Shown: positions 43,733-53,871 of the stretch, one piece after another
Layout of the letters: every line of letters starts with the position of its first letter
How positions within the stretch are numbered: the stretch's first letter is position 1
From: Pleurocapsa sp. PCC 7327
GTDB taxonomy: Bacteria > Cyanobacteriota > Cyanobacteriia > Cyanobacteriales > Microcystaceae
Direction of reading: 5' to 3'
DNA: 64,000 nt
Assembly (NCBI RefSeq): GCF_000317025.1
Contig: NC_019689.1
Coordinates: 3,240,024 to 3,304,023, forward strand
Translations under genes and position numbers: made by a program
Notes under the pieces: model-generated
The model's input: only the letters and a program-made list of their open reading frames with translations
What the model was told of the DNA's origin: nothing
Database searches by the model: none

Positions 43733-45295
43733 TTACTTTCCGATACCTTCCGAACGGCTGGCAAGATCTACCTCGCTGATTCCACTAGCACGACTGCCTA
43801 CTAATACGTCAGATTCCTTGACAAAACCACTATAAGCCTCCATCCCGTGTTCGCCAATATCCAAGCCATTGATTTCTTCTTCAAGGCTGACGCGCAAGCC
43901 GAATACGGCTTTCAGAATCATCCAAACTACAGCACTAAAGACAGCCGTAAACAGTCCAATTGCCACAATACCAATGACCTGATTAATCAGTTGATTGACT
44001 CCGCCATAAAACAATCCCGTTACAGGATTTTCTGGTAGTGCTATTGGGATGTTGGGGTCGGCAAGCAATCCTACAGCCAGCGTTCCCCACGTACCGTTAA
44101 CCAAGTGAACCGAGATAGCGCCGACAGGATCGTCAATTCTGAGGTTATCGAAGAAAGCAACTGAATAAACTACGATTACGCCGGCGATAATTCCAATGAC
44201 GAAAGCGCCCCAATAGGAAACAAAAGCACAGCCAGCAGTAATCGCTACCAAGCCAGCCAGAATCCCGTTGATAATCATAGAAAGATCTGGCTTGCCGTCT
44301 TTGACCCAAGAAGTTACGGTAGCTGCAATCCCGCCTGCTGCGGCTGCTAGGTTGGTTGTCAGTGCAATATAGGGCACTGCTGCATCGGCCGCTAATTGAG
44401 ATCCTGGGTTGAATCCAAACCAGCCAATCCAGAGAATCAAACATCCCAGCGTCGCGATACTCATGTTGTGACCTGGAATAGCGCTGATACGACCATCTCT
44501 ATATTTTCCTTCTCTCGGTCCGAGAATAGCTGCACCGACCAAAGCTCCCCATCCGCCGACGGCGTGTACCACAGTCGAGCCAGCAAAGTCCTTAAATCCT
44601 AATGCTGATAGCCAGCCACCGCCCCAAACCCAGTGTCCGGTAATCGGATAAGAAACTCCGACCAGTAGCAAGCTAAAAATTAAGAAATCGACGAACTTAA
44701 TTCTCTCAGCTACCGCACCGGAAACAATCGTTGCCGCAGTTCCGGCAAAAGCAACTTGGAAGAGGAAGAAAACGGCTATGGGAAGACCACCTGGAACTCC
44801 ATAGGTCTCAGGATTATTGCTGCTTAGAAACCAGCCCCCTGCACCGATAAAACCATTGCCTATGTTGGCAAACATTAGGGAAAACCCAGTCACCCAGAAG
44901 GAGATGGTGGACAGCGCAAAAACAATTAGGTTTTTAGAGAGAACGTTGACGGCATTTTTCTGACGGCAAAAGCCAGTTTCTAGCATGGCAAATCCGGCGT
45001 TCATAAAAATCACCAGAATCGCTGCTATTAAAACCCAGATAGTGTTTAGGGCTACCTGAACGTCCGCAGGTGTAGGTTCTTGAGCTTCTTGGGCAGAAAC
45101 AGCACCATTCCATACGATGAAAATAACGGCTGCTAGAGGAATACAAGCTAGCCAGTAGGGGGAAAAAAATCGAGTTATTGTTTTGATAGAATCGAGCGAG
45201 GGCGCAAGCCATAGGGAACTAGAGGACTGTTGCCAATCTTGTTGTCTTCTTTTTGTTGTAGGAAATTTTCGATTGATTGCGTGTTTAGACATCAT
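43733..45295 (-). CDS. amt: Ammonium transporter (Amt/MEP family)
   Basis: Imports ammonium/methylammonium in nitrogen-limited cells; acts as a trimer in the plasma membrane. 520 residues. After an N-terminal extension of ~75 residues with a hydrophobic part ([23 protein letters not shown], possible signal), 11 helices follow. Hallmarks: [37 protein letters not shown] with the pore His, and [16 protein letters not shown] with the second pore His. The upstream region has a palindromic GTA-N8-TAC NtcA-type site, consistent with nitrogen control. Confidence 0.94.
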   Translation of the reverse strand: MMSKHAINRKFPTTKRRQQDWQQSSSSLWLAPSLDSIKTITRFFSPYWLACIPLAAVIFIVWNGAVSAQEAQEPTPADVQVALNTIWVLIAAILVIFMNAGFAMLETGFCRQKNAVNVLSKNLIVFALSTISFWVTGFSLMFANIGNGFIGAGGWFLSSNNPETYGVPGGLPIAVFFLFQVAFAGTAATIVSGAVAERIKFVDFLIFSLLLVGVSYPITGHWVWGGGWLSALGFKDFAGSTVVHAVGGWGALVGAAILGPREGKYRDGRISAIPGHNMSIATLGCLILWIGWFGFNPGSQLAADAAVPYIALTTNLAAAAGGIAATVTSWVKDGKPDLSMIINGILAGLVAITAGCAFVSYWGAFVIGIIAGVIVVYSVAFFDNLRIDDPVGAISVHLVNGTWGTLAVGLLADPNIPIALPENPVTGLFYGGVNQLINQVIGIVAIGLFTAVFSAVVWMILKAVFGLRVSLEEEINGLDIGEHGMEAYSGFVKESDVLVGSRASGISEVDLASRSEGIGK

Positions 45296-45837
45296 CGCTA
45301 GGCATTGATTAGAGTTGTGTCACTGATTTAAGGGGATTTATGAGAAATTAAGCAAAAAGCAGCTTTCGGTTCGAGTGAGAAGAGATTTTTACGACTTTTT
45401 ATACAGTTATGCTTGTCTTGCTGTTGTTATCGAACCATAGTCTTGGGAAATCCACTGTAGGGATAACTACAACATTACGTCAAGATAACTGAGTATCTCA
45501 TTCTTAGGTTGCTTCGATTGAGCATCGAAATTCTCAAATTTTTGATTGTTTTCAGGGTTACTTTCTGTATCTTTCAATACAATTTCCTCTTGGAAATTTA
45601 AAGCTTTTGCGATCGCTCCTGCTGACTCCAAGCGCATTACAATCGTTAGGCACTTCAATTTGTCTATTAAATCTAAACCGATACAGAGCAAAATAGACTT
45701 AAACAAGGAAATTAACCCAATTTTTTGCCCCTTGCCCGTGCAATTTAAATACTTAATATTTTCACCAAATATTTATAAGGTCAGAGAGTTTTTCTTAAAA
45801 AAAATTAACAGTCTACCTCAAACAAACAACCTGTTCG
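45296..45837. other. Intergenic region between divergent amt and ribD
   Basis: 542 bases. It holds the NtcA-type site at 45457-45470 and long AT-rich stretches towards ribD. A 79-codon minus ORF (45467-45706) has no ribosome site and is not supported. Confidence 0.5.
45457..45470. promoter_or_regulatory. Putative NtcA binding site GTA-N8-TAC
   Basis: GTAGGGATAACTAC matches the NtcA consensus GTA-N8-TAC on both strands. It lies 162 bases before the amt start codon. A TAN3T-type -10 (TATGGT) is 17 bases closer to amt on the minus strand; canonical spacing is 22-23, so the -10 is uncertain. Confidence 0.65.
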
Positions 45838-46971
45838 ATGAGCTATCAATCAAACTTTCAGTCGCCCGCTATTGGAAACTCCTTCGATCGCCAGATGATG
45901 CGGCAATGTCTGCAACTTGCCCGTAAAGCCATCGGGAAAACATCTCCCAATCCTATGGTCGGTGCGATAATCGTCCGAGATGGCAAAATTGTCGGCAAAG
46001 GATTTCACCCTAAAGCCGGTCAACCTCACGCGGAAGTGTTTGCCCTACGAGAAGCAAAAGAACTTGCCAAAGGCGCGACGATTTACGTCAACTTAGAACC
46101 GTGCAATCACCACGGACGCACCCCTCCCTGTACCGAAGCGCTGATAGCGGCTGGCGTAGCAAAAGTCGTTGTCGGTATGGTCGATCCCGATCCCCGCGTT
46201 GCTGGCGGCGGCATCGAACGGCTTAAGCGTGCGGGAATTGAGGTCATCGCAGGAGTCGAAGAGGAAGCCTGTCGCCAATTAAACGAAGCATTTGTGCATC
46301 GAACGCTCTACAAAAGACCATTTGGAATCTTGAAATACGCCATGACCCTGGATGGCAAAATTGCAGCAACGACGGGACACAGTGCTTGGGTGACAGGCAA
46401 AGAATCTCGCCATTTGGTGTATCAAGTGCGCTCCGCGTGCGATGCAGTGATTGTCGGGGGCAATACAGTCCGCCAAGATAATCCTCATCTGACGACTCAT
46501 CAAGTCGCTTCTCACAATCCCTTGCGGGTGGTCATGAGCCGTCGTCTTAATTTACCCGAACAAGCCAATCTCTGGAATACTGACGAGGCTGCTACCCTAA
46601 TCTTTACAGAGGTGGGAAGTAACCCAGAACTGCAAAAACAGTTATTAACCAAGGGAGTTGAGATAGTGGAGATGGAGTTGCTATCGCCTTTATCAGTCGC
46701 GAAGCATCTCTACGATCGCGGCCTATCGAGCGTTCTTTGGGAGTGCGGCGGGACTCTAGCAGCCGAAGCGATCGCTCAACAGACCATTCAGAAAATCATG
46801 GCATTTATTGCCCCCAAAATTATCGGCGGTCAGACAGCCCCTTCTCCAGTAGGAGATTTGGGACTAGAACGGATGACTGAGGCGCTGCAATTGGAGAGAG
46901 TGACCATGAGGGCCATCGCATCTGACTTTCTCATTGAAGGATATTTATCAAGTTCAAATTTCAAAGTTTAA
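45838..46971 (+). CDS. ribD: Riboflavin biosynthesis bifunctional deaminase/reductase RibD
   Basis: Two steps of riboflavin synthesis: deamination of the pyrimidine and NADPH reduction of its ribosyl side chain. 377 residues. The N-terminal deaminase domain has the zinc motif HAEVFALREA and PCNHHGRTPPCTEAL (H-A-E and C-x8-C). The C-terminal reductase domain carries GKIAATTGHSAWVTG and VIVGGNTVRQDNPHLTTH. Start chosen at MSYQSNFQSP. Complete. No rib neighbours, as is usual in cyanobacteria. Confidence 0.95.
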   Translation: MSYQSNFQSPAIGNSFDRQMMRQCLQLARKAIGKTSPNPMVGAIIVRDGKIVGKGFHPKAGQPHAEVFALREAKELAKGATIYVNLEPCNHHGRTPPCTEALIAAGVAKVVVGMVDPDPRVAGGGIERLKRAGIEVIAGVEEEACRQLNEAFVHRTLYKRPFGILKYAMTLDGKIAATTGHSAWVTGKESRHLVYQVRSACDAVIVGGNTVRQDNPHLTTHQVASHNPLRVVMSRRLNLPEQANLWNTDEAATLIFTEVGSNPELQKQLLTKGVEIVEMELLSPLSVAKHLYDRGLSSVLWECGGTLAAEAIAQQTIQKIMAFIAPKIIGGQTAPSPVGDLGLERMTEALQLERVTMRAIASDFLIEGYLSSSNFKV

Positions 46972-47142
46972 AGTTCAAAAAGTTAAGCAATTTTTTTCTT
47001 GTTTTTTACAATTATGGTTGATAGGATTTTAATAATTTCGTCTACTTCCTGAATCAACCCATTTGCATTAGTCTCAGAAACCAGCTCGGTTTCTAATAAT
47101 AGTCTCAGCCAATATTGAGTTTAACTTTATTCACCTGTAGAT

Positions 47143-47619
47143 ATGGCACTTATTACCACGGGCAAAGCATTTATCCGCGATTTAGAAAAGTCAGGCGCAT
47201 TGGGGGTTTACGTTCCACTAGAAGGAGGATTTGAAGGACGCTATCAACGGCGACTGCGGGCTGCAGGCTACGTAACGCTATCTATAACGGCTAGAGGACT
47301 GGGAGATGTAGGAACCTATTTAACGGGCGTACATGGCGTTCGTCCGCCTCACCTGGGCAAAAAAACTATCGGTAGAGAAGCCGCCGTCGGTCTGATTTAC
47401 TACGTTCCGCCGATTGCCAGCTACCAACTTGAAACCCTACCGCCCAAGTCTAAGGGCTTAGTTTTGTGGATTATTGAAGGGCATATTTTATCCCGTGCCG
47501 AAGTAGAATATTTAGCCAACCTGCCCAAACAAGACCCCCGCCTTAAGATAGTACTAGAAAGAGGCGGCGATCGCGCTTTCAGTTGGAAGCCTCTTCTAGA
47601 AACCGTAGCAGCGGCTTAA
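47143..47619 (+). CDS. ndhN: NAD(P)H-quinone oxidoreductase subunit N
   Basis: A peripheral subunit of the photosynthetic NDH-1 complex in the thylakoid membrane, which moves electrons from ferredoxin to plastoquinone. 158 residues, starting MALITTGKAFIRDLEKSGAL and carrying the family blocks GGFEGRYQRRLRAAGY, ARGLGDVGTYLTGVHGVRPPHLGK, and WIIEGHILSRAEVEYLANLP. Length and sequence are typical. A palindromic repeat follows and then ictB converges. Confidence 0.95.
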   Translation: MALITTGKAFIRDLEKSGALGVYVPLEGGFEGRYQRRLRAAGYVTLSITARGLGDVGTYLTGVHGVRPPHLGKKTIGREAAVGLIYYVPPIASYQLETLPPKSKGLVLWIIEGHILSRAEVEYLANLPKQDPRLKIVLERGGDRAFSWKPLLETVAAA

Positions 47620-47719
47620 ATAGTTATCAGCGACCAGTGACTATCCAGTGACTATGTCGTTTGTTCTTTGTCATTAGTCATCGATCATTCGATGAAAGGA
47701 TTTTCGATTTTGGCGAAGC

Positions 47720-47759
47720 CGCCGCACGCTCCTTGAATCTCTTCAAGGAGAACGGCGGA
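47720..47759. repeat. Nested palindromic element between ndhN and ictB
   Basis: Inner stem CTCCTTGAA/TTCAAGGAG (47729-47737, 47742-47750) and outer GCCG/CGGC arms. REP-like and typical of cyanobacterial gaps. It may end ndhN and ictB transcription. Confidence 0.6.
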
Positions 47760-47820
47760 TTTTGGATTATTTCTCCCTTGTCTCCCCACACTCCCTACAC
47801 TCTCCGTCTCCTTATCTTCC

Positions 47821-49239
47821 TTATCCCTTTATTCCCTCATATTCTTCTTCTACTTCCTTGACTTCTCCCGCGCCATCTTCTGTTTCTGCTGCCAATTTGC
47901 CAGCAATAATTGCTACCATCAACCACCAAAGCGTATTAACTTCAGGGCGATGAAAAACGGTATCGACAGCCCCATGAGCCAGGATGCCTACCATGCCCGC
48001 GATCGCGCCTATTAGCCAAAATCCTTGAGGATCGCCTTTGGCTCGCAAACGTCGAATTTGAGAAACTCCGCGATCGACCGTCACCGCAATTAACCAAAAC
48101 AGACAGCTCAACCCGATTAACCCAGTTTCTACGGCTGTATCGAGAAAAACGGAATAAGCACTCAAAGCGCTGTAGCGAGTCCGCATATACAAGGGATAAA
48201 TTCTATTAAATGCCTCGTTACCAGGTCCGATGCCGATAATGGGGCGATCGCGGATCATATCGATAGCAGCTAGCCAAACATTGAGACGAACATTGTTACT
48301 GCTGTCCTGTCGCCCGGCAAAAATACTCAAAACCCTAAAACGCAATGGTTCTACAAATAGGAAGGCTACGAACAGCAATGCTGCTAAAGTGCCAAACACT
48401 ATTGGCAGCAACCATATTCGCCAGAATGGAGAAAAGCGGTTTCTAAACCAAACGTATAGCAGCAGCAAAAATGCCGCGATCAGAAACACCATGCCAATCC
48501 AGCCGCCGCGACTGTCAGTGAAATACAAACAGGCAGAATTGACAATAAACATCGTTGCAGCTAGGGCTTTTGGCAACCATCCTTGCCAAGCAAAGATAGC
48601 TGCTGCGCTCAAAGCGATCGCGGGTAGGAGATAGCTAGCGAGCAGGTTAGGATTGCCGAGATAGCTATAAACTCTCGGATCGTCAGCAAACGGAGCAGTT
48701 GGATCGTTCCAGGTTGCCAACTGTTCTGCTCCAAAAAATTGCTGCCGAACTCCGTAGATACTAACTACTAGGGCGACGAGGAGAAAAATAGTCGTAATCC
48801 AAGAGGTTAGTCGCGGCGATCGCAACACTCTAGCTGAGAGTGCAAACATCAGCAAATATAGCGTCAGCTTGAGCCAACCCGAAAAAGCCTGAGCCTTGAC
48901 AGGAGAGAAAGCGACCGCTACTGCTGCAATTCCCCAATACAGCAACACTAACAAATGAATTGGCGTAATTCCTGGTTTGCCATTTTCCGAGAGCGTTAAC
49001 AGCACCCAATATGCGCCAGCCGCAACTAGCAGAACTCCAATTAGAGGATTGGAGACGAAGGGAGCCAAAACTAATACGAGACTGACTAACACGGCACCAA
49101 GGGAATCTGCCCATTGTAGCAGCCAGCTACCCTTGCGCCATTGCCCCAAGACACCCACTAGACGATAGAAATAGCTTGCTACTCTCCATTGGGAGATGGG
49201 TAAATCCGAAAGTGTCAGTCGTTGCCAAACAGAATTCAT
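47821..49239 (-). CDS. ictB: IctB-type O-antigen-ligase-superfamily membrane protein
   Basis: 472 residues with ~11 membrane helices. The long periplasmic loop region and the sequence VSIYGVRQQFFGAEQLATWNDPTAPFADDPRVYSYLGNPNLLASYLLPA match IctB of Synechococcus and Synechocystis. It was first proposed for inorganic carbon accumulation and belongs to the WaaL/O-antigen ligase superfamily, so a glycan function is equally possible. C-terminal HGAVDTVFHRPEVNTLWWLM is also family-like. The tail is acidic (EVEEEYEGIKG). Confidence 0.8.
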   Translation of the reverse strand: MNSVWQRLTLSDLPISQWRVASYFYRLVGVLGQWRKGSWLLQWADSLGAVLVSLVLVLAPFVSNPLIGVLLVAAGAYWVLLTLSENGKPGITPIHLLVLLYWGIAAVAVAFSPVKAQAFSGWLKLTLYLLMFALSARVLRSPRLTSWITTIFLLVALVVSIYGVRQQFFGAEQLATWNDPTAPFADDPRVYSYLGNPNLLASYLLPAIALSAAAIFAWQGWLPKALAATMFIVNSACLYFTDSRGGWIGMVFLIAAFLLLLYVWFRNRFSPFWRIWLLPIVFGTLAALLFVAFLFVEPLRFRVLSIFAGRQDSSNNVRLNVWLAAIDMIRDRPIIGIGPGNEAFNRIYPLYMRTRYSALSAYSVFLDTAVETGLIGLSCLFWLIAVTVDRGVSQIRRLRAKGDPQGFWLIGAIAGMVGILAHGAVDTVFHRPEVNTLWWLMVAIIAGKLAAETEDGAGEVKEVEEEYEGIKG

Positions 49240-49325
49240 CTATTGAGTTTAGGTATCAGTTCGTTTCTATAGCCATCAACTGAACCTACACTAACACCAT
49301 CTTGCTAACTTCAAGTCATGGAGAG

Positions 49326-50855
49326 CTAGGAATTATCTAACTCATTTTCCTGTGTCGAAATTTTCGGCAACATCAATATATAGCGATAACCCGATTCAGG
49401 CGAACCTTGGATGGCGATTTTACCCCCATGGCTTTCGACTAGATGACAGCCGAGAATCAATCCCAAGAATTTTTGGGGATTATCATTATCGCCATTTTGT
49501 ACGCTTTCCTTGACTTGCTTGAGAGCGGATTCCTCCAGATGCGCGATTGAAACGCGATCGCTCAGTTGACAATCAATCTTAGAAGACTGTGCGATCGCCG
49601 AGAAAGTTTCATCTGCCGCAGAAACGCCATTAACACCGGGTAAAGCGGGCAGTTTTACCTGCGGTAAGCCATCGCCCAACCACGGATGAGAAACCCAAAC
49701 CGCGATATTAAGAGTTTCGCTTCTGCGGGAGAAGTGAATCCGAACTTCGCTTCCGGCTTCGGAAGATTCAATGATGCTAGCGACCAGAAAGTAGAGAGCT
49801 TGCTGAACCTTATCTTTATCTAAAGACCAAATACGTCTTCCCGGTTCGATCGACAAGCGAAGTTCTTGACGTTTTTGTTTGGCGACTTCGGTTAAGCTGT
49901 TGATGACCTGCTGGCAAAGCATTTCTACATTGACGGGAGCTACCTTGAGTTGCGCGGCGTTCTCTTCGACGACTCCTAGTTTGAGAATCTCATTGACCAA
50001 CGTGTTGATCTGCTGCCCGCTATTGTGGATGATTTGCAGGTATTCTTTTTGCTTATTGGTCAAAGCACCGAAAACTTCGTCAATCAAAACGCTTGCCATC
50101 CCAATCACGGAAGTAAGCGGGGTTCGGAGTGCCTCAGTGAGTTGACCGAGCAATTTGAGCTTAATGGCATGGGTAGATGTGAGGATGCTAGCAGCATTAA
50201 CGGTTTCTTTTTTCGAGTCGTTCGCCACTTCCAAGCGTGCGGCTTCTGACTGTCGCTCCAGAGATAGCCATTGCTTAACTTGAGCTTGAGAGGGCTGTCT
50301 TTTAAGCAGATGCTCGCGTTCAAATTCTCTCAAGCACCAGCGAGCGCTCAGCGCCAAAAATTCTATGTCTCTGGTCGAGAACTGTCGCGGCACTAAATCC
50401 ATGACGGCGAGCGCGCCGATACATTGTCCTTCCGCAGTAATCAGGGGAGTCCCCAAATAGGCTCGAATCCCGTAATGTTGCGCCAGAATGCTGTTGGCAA
50501 GCACTGGCTCGCTCAGAATATCGTTGGCGACCAAATTTTGCTGACTATCGGCGACATAAGTGCAGAAAGCTTCCTCTTTCGGGAGCGTTCGAGTGGATGC
50601 TAACTCATTCATCAATCCGAGACTCGATAAGCCAACGGCTGACTTGAACCAGATGCGATCGCTTACCATTAAGCTGAGAACACAAATTGGCACTTCGAGA
50701 AAGCGAGCAGCAGTTTGAATCGCTTCATCGAAAACTGGAACCGCTCCTGCTTCCAGTAAGCCTAAACTTTTCAAGGTCGCGACCCGTTGTTGTTCGCGCA
50801 CTTCTGGGGTCAGACCATCTAAACGGCAAAAGAGCCTATTTGTTGAATGCTTCAT
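49326..50855 (-). CDS. GAF-domain histidine-kinase-like protein with degenerate kinase core
   Basis: 509 residues. A GAF domain (~25-185, DEAIQTAARFLEVPICVLSLM to YLGTPLITAEGQCIGALAVMD) precedes a HisKA-like helical pair (~230-300). The H box reads LTEALRTPLTSVIG; the position of the phospho-His in SHELRTPL is Glu. The N box reads YFLVASII without Asn, and a clear DxGxG is missing; only the second Gly-rich box (ESHGGKIAIQGSPESG) resembles kinases. So it is likely a pseudokinase sensor or phosphatase-like regulator. The partner is unknown. Confidence 0.8.
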   Translation of the reverse strand: MKHSTNRLFCRLDGLTPEVREQQRVATLKSLGLLEAGAVPVFDEAIQTAARFLEVPICVLSLMVSDRIWFKSAVGLSSLGLMNELASTRTLPKEEAFCTYVADSQQNLVANDILSEPVLANSILAQHYGIRAYLGTPLITAEGQCIGALAVMDLVPRQFSTRDIEFLALSARWCLREFEREHLLKRQPSQAQVKQWLSLERQSEAARLEVANDSKKETVNAASILTSTHAIKLKLLGQLTEALRTPLTSVIGMASVLIDEVFGALTNKQKEYLQIIHNSGQQINTLVNEILKLGVVEENAAQLKVAPVNVEMLCQQVINSLTEVAKQKRQELRLSIEPGRRIWSLDKDKVQQALYFLVASIIESSEAGSEVRIHFSRRSETLNIAVWVSHPWLGDGLPQVKLPALPGVNGVSAADETFSAIAQSSKIDCQLSDRVSIAHLEESALKQVKESVQNGDNDNPQKFLGLILGCHLVESHGGKIAIQGSPESGYRYILMLPKISTQENELDNS

Positions 50856-51209
50856 ACTGACTCGCGCCCTCGAATCTACTGCTTCTTGCCATTGCTTTAC
50901 TAATTTCTTATTAATCTCACTCGGCTAGGTTTTGGAAATTTTTCTCAGGGAAATCCTCGGTTGCCAATTGACTTCCCATCGGCAACAAGCACGCGCCGAC
51001 AGTAAGGACTCGGACAACGAAGACATTTTCTTTTCTGCTAATCCTAAAATTCCCTAAGCGAGTTCATAACGAACATCTAGAGGCGAAATTTTTGAAAAAA
51101 TTTTTTTTAGGAGCACAAAAGCTCTTTTTTTGTAAGAGAACTTTAGTCAAAATAATCCGAAGGCACTGGAAAACAGAAGCCAATATCTCTCCGATTTCCC
51201 TATCATCGG
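50856..51209. other. Intergenic region, possible 5'UTR or small RNA
   Basis: 354 bases between two minus-strand genes. It has GTTGCC/GGCAAC hairpin arms (50968-51000) and a plus-strand GAGC-ACAAAA-GCTC hairpin followed by seven T (51111-51131). No ORF. Confidence 0.4.
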
Positions 51210-51941
51210 TTACTTATTCCATTGCAACCAAACTGGATGAGAAAATAGCGATGCTGTAGCTCGTACCCCACGCAATTGATTTAGCAAGGGGAGGTGTCCT
51301 GGGGGCGCGTTGAGATCCCAAATGAATTCGTTGGGATACTGAGTCCAGTTGTTATCTTTTTTCCAGCCGATTCTTGGCCATAGTTTTGAGAAATCTTTAC
51401 CGACAGACAACCAAATCCGACGCTGTACCGAAAAACCAAATTTTCCTTCCGAGTAAACCCACCACAGGGAATTGAGCGTATATAAATCTGGCGCGGGAAA
51501 TTGTTCGACTTCGGTAAAGTAGGTCCATTTTCTTTTGATGGCTGCTTCACCTGCTAATTCGCAGAGTTTTTGTCGAGTGAGGCTGTCAGCGGCTTGAAAA
51601 TCCTGCTGAGCGAGTAAATGTTGCAGCAGTCGATAATCGATGTCGCGATCGGATTTTAGGGGAACTAGCCCTTCAGGAAAATAGGTTTGTAAAAATTCCT
51701 GAGTTTTTGGGGTATTAATTCGATAAAGAATTTGATAAGCTTTACCCACAGCCAGATCGAGGGGATTGGACTGACGGGATTGTAAAAACTCCATCAAGAC
51801 TGTTAAACCGCGATCGCCCCCATTGATGAGTTGGGAAACGATTTGGAGTTGATTTTTCTCTGATTCTGACTGAAGCTGGCTGGCTAATCGGTCGAGATCG
51901 TCGATGGTGCTTTGAGCTGAGAAATTGTGCTGGTCGCTCAT
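51210..51941 (-). CDS. gun4: Gun4 tetrapyrrole-binding protein
   Basis: Stimulates magnesium chelatase and binds protoporphyrin IX and Mg-protoporphyrin in chlorophyll synthesis. 243 residues: an N-terminal helical bundle (~1-85, as in cyanobacterial Gun4) and the Gun4 core (~95-235) with LLQHLLAQQDFQAADSLTRQKL, the porphyrin-binding face around WTYFTEVEQFPAPDLYTLNSLW, GKFGFSVQRRIWL, and NEFIWDLNAPPGHLP. It is longer and better conserved than the Gun4-like regulators fused to kinases, so I take it as the true Gun4. Confidence 0.9.
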   Translation of the reverse strand: MSDQHNFSAQSTIDDLDRLASQLQSESEKNQLQIVSQLINGGDRGLTVLMEFLQSRQSNPLDLAVGKAYQILYRINTPKTQEFLQTYFPEGLVPLKSDRDIDYRLLQHLLAQQDFQAADSLTRQKLCELAGEAAIKRKWTYFTEVEQFPAPDLYTLNSLWWVYSEGKFGFSVQRRIWLSVGKDFSKLWPRIGWKKDNNWTQYPNEFIWDLNAPPGHLPLLNQLRGVRATASLFSHPVWLQWNK

Positions 51942-52181
51942 GAAACGATCGCTTGTTGACTGGTGCTTTTAATACTAATAACACCGATCGGCGATCGGTT
52001 ACCAGCGATCGGCCATTAGTTAGTCGTTAGTAATTTCTCCTCTCTCCCGCTCTCCCAATCCCCTGCCATCTGTTATAGAATATTAGACTTCTTCTAGTCG
52101 ATCGCAATGTCATGAAACCTGGTTTAGTCTTAAGAAAAGCCTAACGAGTCGCTGCTTTTAGTGCGATCGGGGGAAACAATT

Positions 52182-52208
52182 ATGTTATCGGTGAGTATTC
52201 AAATCTGA
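52182..52208 (+). promoter_or_regulatory. Eight-codon upstream ORF in the icd leader
   Basis: ATG TTA TCG ... TGA encodes MLSVSIQI and is preceded by GGGGGAAAC at good spacing, a stronger ribosome site than the icd start has. It is in the same frame as icd and stops 12 bases before its ATG. It could couple or attenuate translation. Confidence 0.4.
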
Positions 52209-52220
52209 AACGTTAAGCTT

Positions 52221-53648
52221 ATGTACGAAAAGATTGCCCCTCCCACGACTGGTTCTCGCATTACCTTTGCCGACGGCAAACCCATCGTTCCCGACGATCC
52301 CATCATTCCTTTCATTCGCGGCGACGGAATTGGGGTTGATATCTGGCCCGCTGCTCAGAAAGTCATCGATGCAGCGGTGAAAGTAGCTTACGACGACAAG
52401 CGCAAAATCAATTGGTTCAAAATTTATGTAGGCGATGAAGCCTGCGAGAAATACGGAACTTATCAATATTTGCCGGAAGATAGTCTCACTGCCATCAGAG
52501 AATACGGCATCGCCATCAAAGGTCCCTTGACGACTCCTATTGGCGGGGGCATTCGTTCTCTCAATGTAGCTCTGCGGCAAATTTTCGACCTTTATGCTTG
52601 CGTCCGTCCCTGTCGCTACTACACAGGAACGCCTTCTCCTCACTTACATCCAGAAAAACTGGATGTCATTATTTATCGGGAAAATACCGAGGATATCTAT
52701 TTGGGAATTGAATGGCAACAGGGAAGTGAAATAGCTGATAAACTCATTCACTATCTCAATACAGAACTAATTCCCGCAACTCCAGAACACGGCAAAAAGC
52801 GAATTCCCATGGATTCGGGCATTGGCATTAAACCAATCAGTAAAACTGGCTCTCAGCGTTTGGTGCGCCGCGCGATCGAACATGCTTTGCGGCTTCCCAA
52901 ACACAAACAGATGGTAACCTTGGTACACAAAGGCAACATCATGAAATATACCGAAGGAGCCTTTCGAGATTGGGGTTACGAACTGGCAACTACCGAGTTC
53001 AGAGAGGTTTGTGTGACGGAGCGCGAATCGTGGATTTTAAGCAATAAGGAGAGAAATCCCGACCTCTCCATCGAAGAAAATGCGCGCGCGATCGATCCGG
53101 GATTGGATGCCATGACCACGGAAAAACGAGCAGAAATTATCGAGGAAGTTAAAACCGTCCTCGATTCTATTTGGGACACTCACGGCAATCGCCAGTGGAA
53201 AGACAAGATTATGGTCAACGATCGCATTGCCGATAGCATTTTCCAACAAATCCAAACCCGACCGGACGAATATTCCATCCTCGCGACCATGAACTTAAAC
53301 GGAGATTACCTCTCCGATGCGGCGGCGGCTATTGTTGGCGGCTTAGGCATGGGACCGGGAGCCAATATTGGAGATAATTGCGCGATTTTTGAAGCCACCC
53401 ACGGAACGGCACCCAAACATGCGGGACTCGATAGAATTAATCCAGGATCGCTAATTCTTTCTGGCGCGATGATGCTAGAGTATATGGGCTGGCAGGAAGC
53501 CGCCGATTTGATTAAGAAAGGCATTGGGGGAGCGATCGCCAATCGACAAGTTACTTACGATCTCGCCCGCTTAATGATTCCCGCAGTTGACCCTCCCTTG
53601 AAATGTTCTGAGTTTGCCCAAGCTATTATCGACCATTTCAACGATTAA
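52221..53648 (+). CDS. icd: NADP-dependent isocitrate dehydrogenase
   Basis: Oxidatively decarboxylates isocitrate to 2-oxoglutarate, the carbon skeleton for ammonium assimilation. 475 residues, opening [20 protein letters not shown]. The substrate motif is [17 protein letters not shown] with Arg/Asn ligands; [14 protein letters not shown] and [17 protein letters not shown] follow; the metal Asp region is [13 protein letters not shown] and [27 protein letters not shown] specificity fits the [11 protein letters not shown] block. Complete. No NtcA box was found in the leader. Confidence 0.96.
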   Translation: MYEKIAPPTTGSRITFADGKPIVPDDPIIPFIRGDGIGVDIWPAAQKVIDAAVKVAYDDKRKINWFKIYVGDEACEKYGTYQYLPEDSLTAIREYGIAIKGPLTTPIGGGIRSLNVALRQIFDLYACVRPCRYYTGTPSPHLHPEKLDVIIYRENTEDIYLGIEWQQGSEIADKLIHYLNTELIPATPEHGKKRIPMDSGIGIKPISKTGSQRLVRRAIEHALRLPKHKQMVTLVHKGNIMKYTEGAFRDWGYELATTEFREVCVTERESWILSNKERNPDLSIEENARAIDPGLDAMTTEKRAEIIEEVKTVLDSIWDTHGNRQWKDKIMVNDRIADSIFQQIQTRPDEYSILATMNLNGDYLSDAAAAIVGGLGMGPGANIGDNCAIFEATHGTAPKHAGLDRINPGSLILSGAMMLEYMGWQEAADLIKKGIGGAIANRQVTYDLARLMIPAVDPPLKCSEFAQAIIDHFND

Positions 53649-53871
53649 ACTCGCACGAATCCCCCCGGATCTCGGACAGACGCTCTCGGTTTTGCCCGCT
53701 CTTGGCAAAACCGCATCCTTCTCAATATATCCTCGACGCGCAGAACGATCTATTTTAGAAATTTAACTGCGGAATCCCAAGTTAGATTCGTGTATTACTT
53801 AGGTATAAAACCAATGGTGAAATCTCAATTTAGATTTTTGTACTATTACTATTCGTGCTATAATTATAAAA

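Noticed and set aside
45467-45706. 79-codon minus-strand ORF between amt and ribD
   Set aside because: No ribosome site; lies in the amt regulatory region next to the NtcA-type site; no recognisable features.
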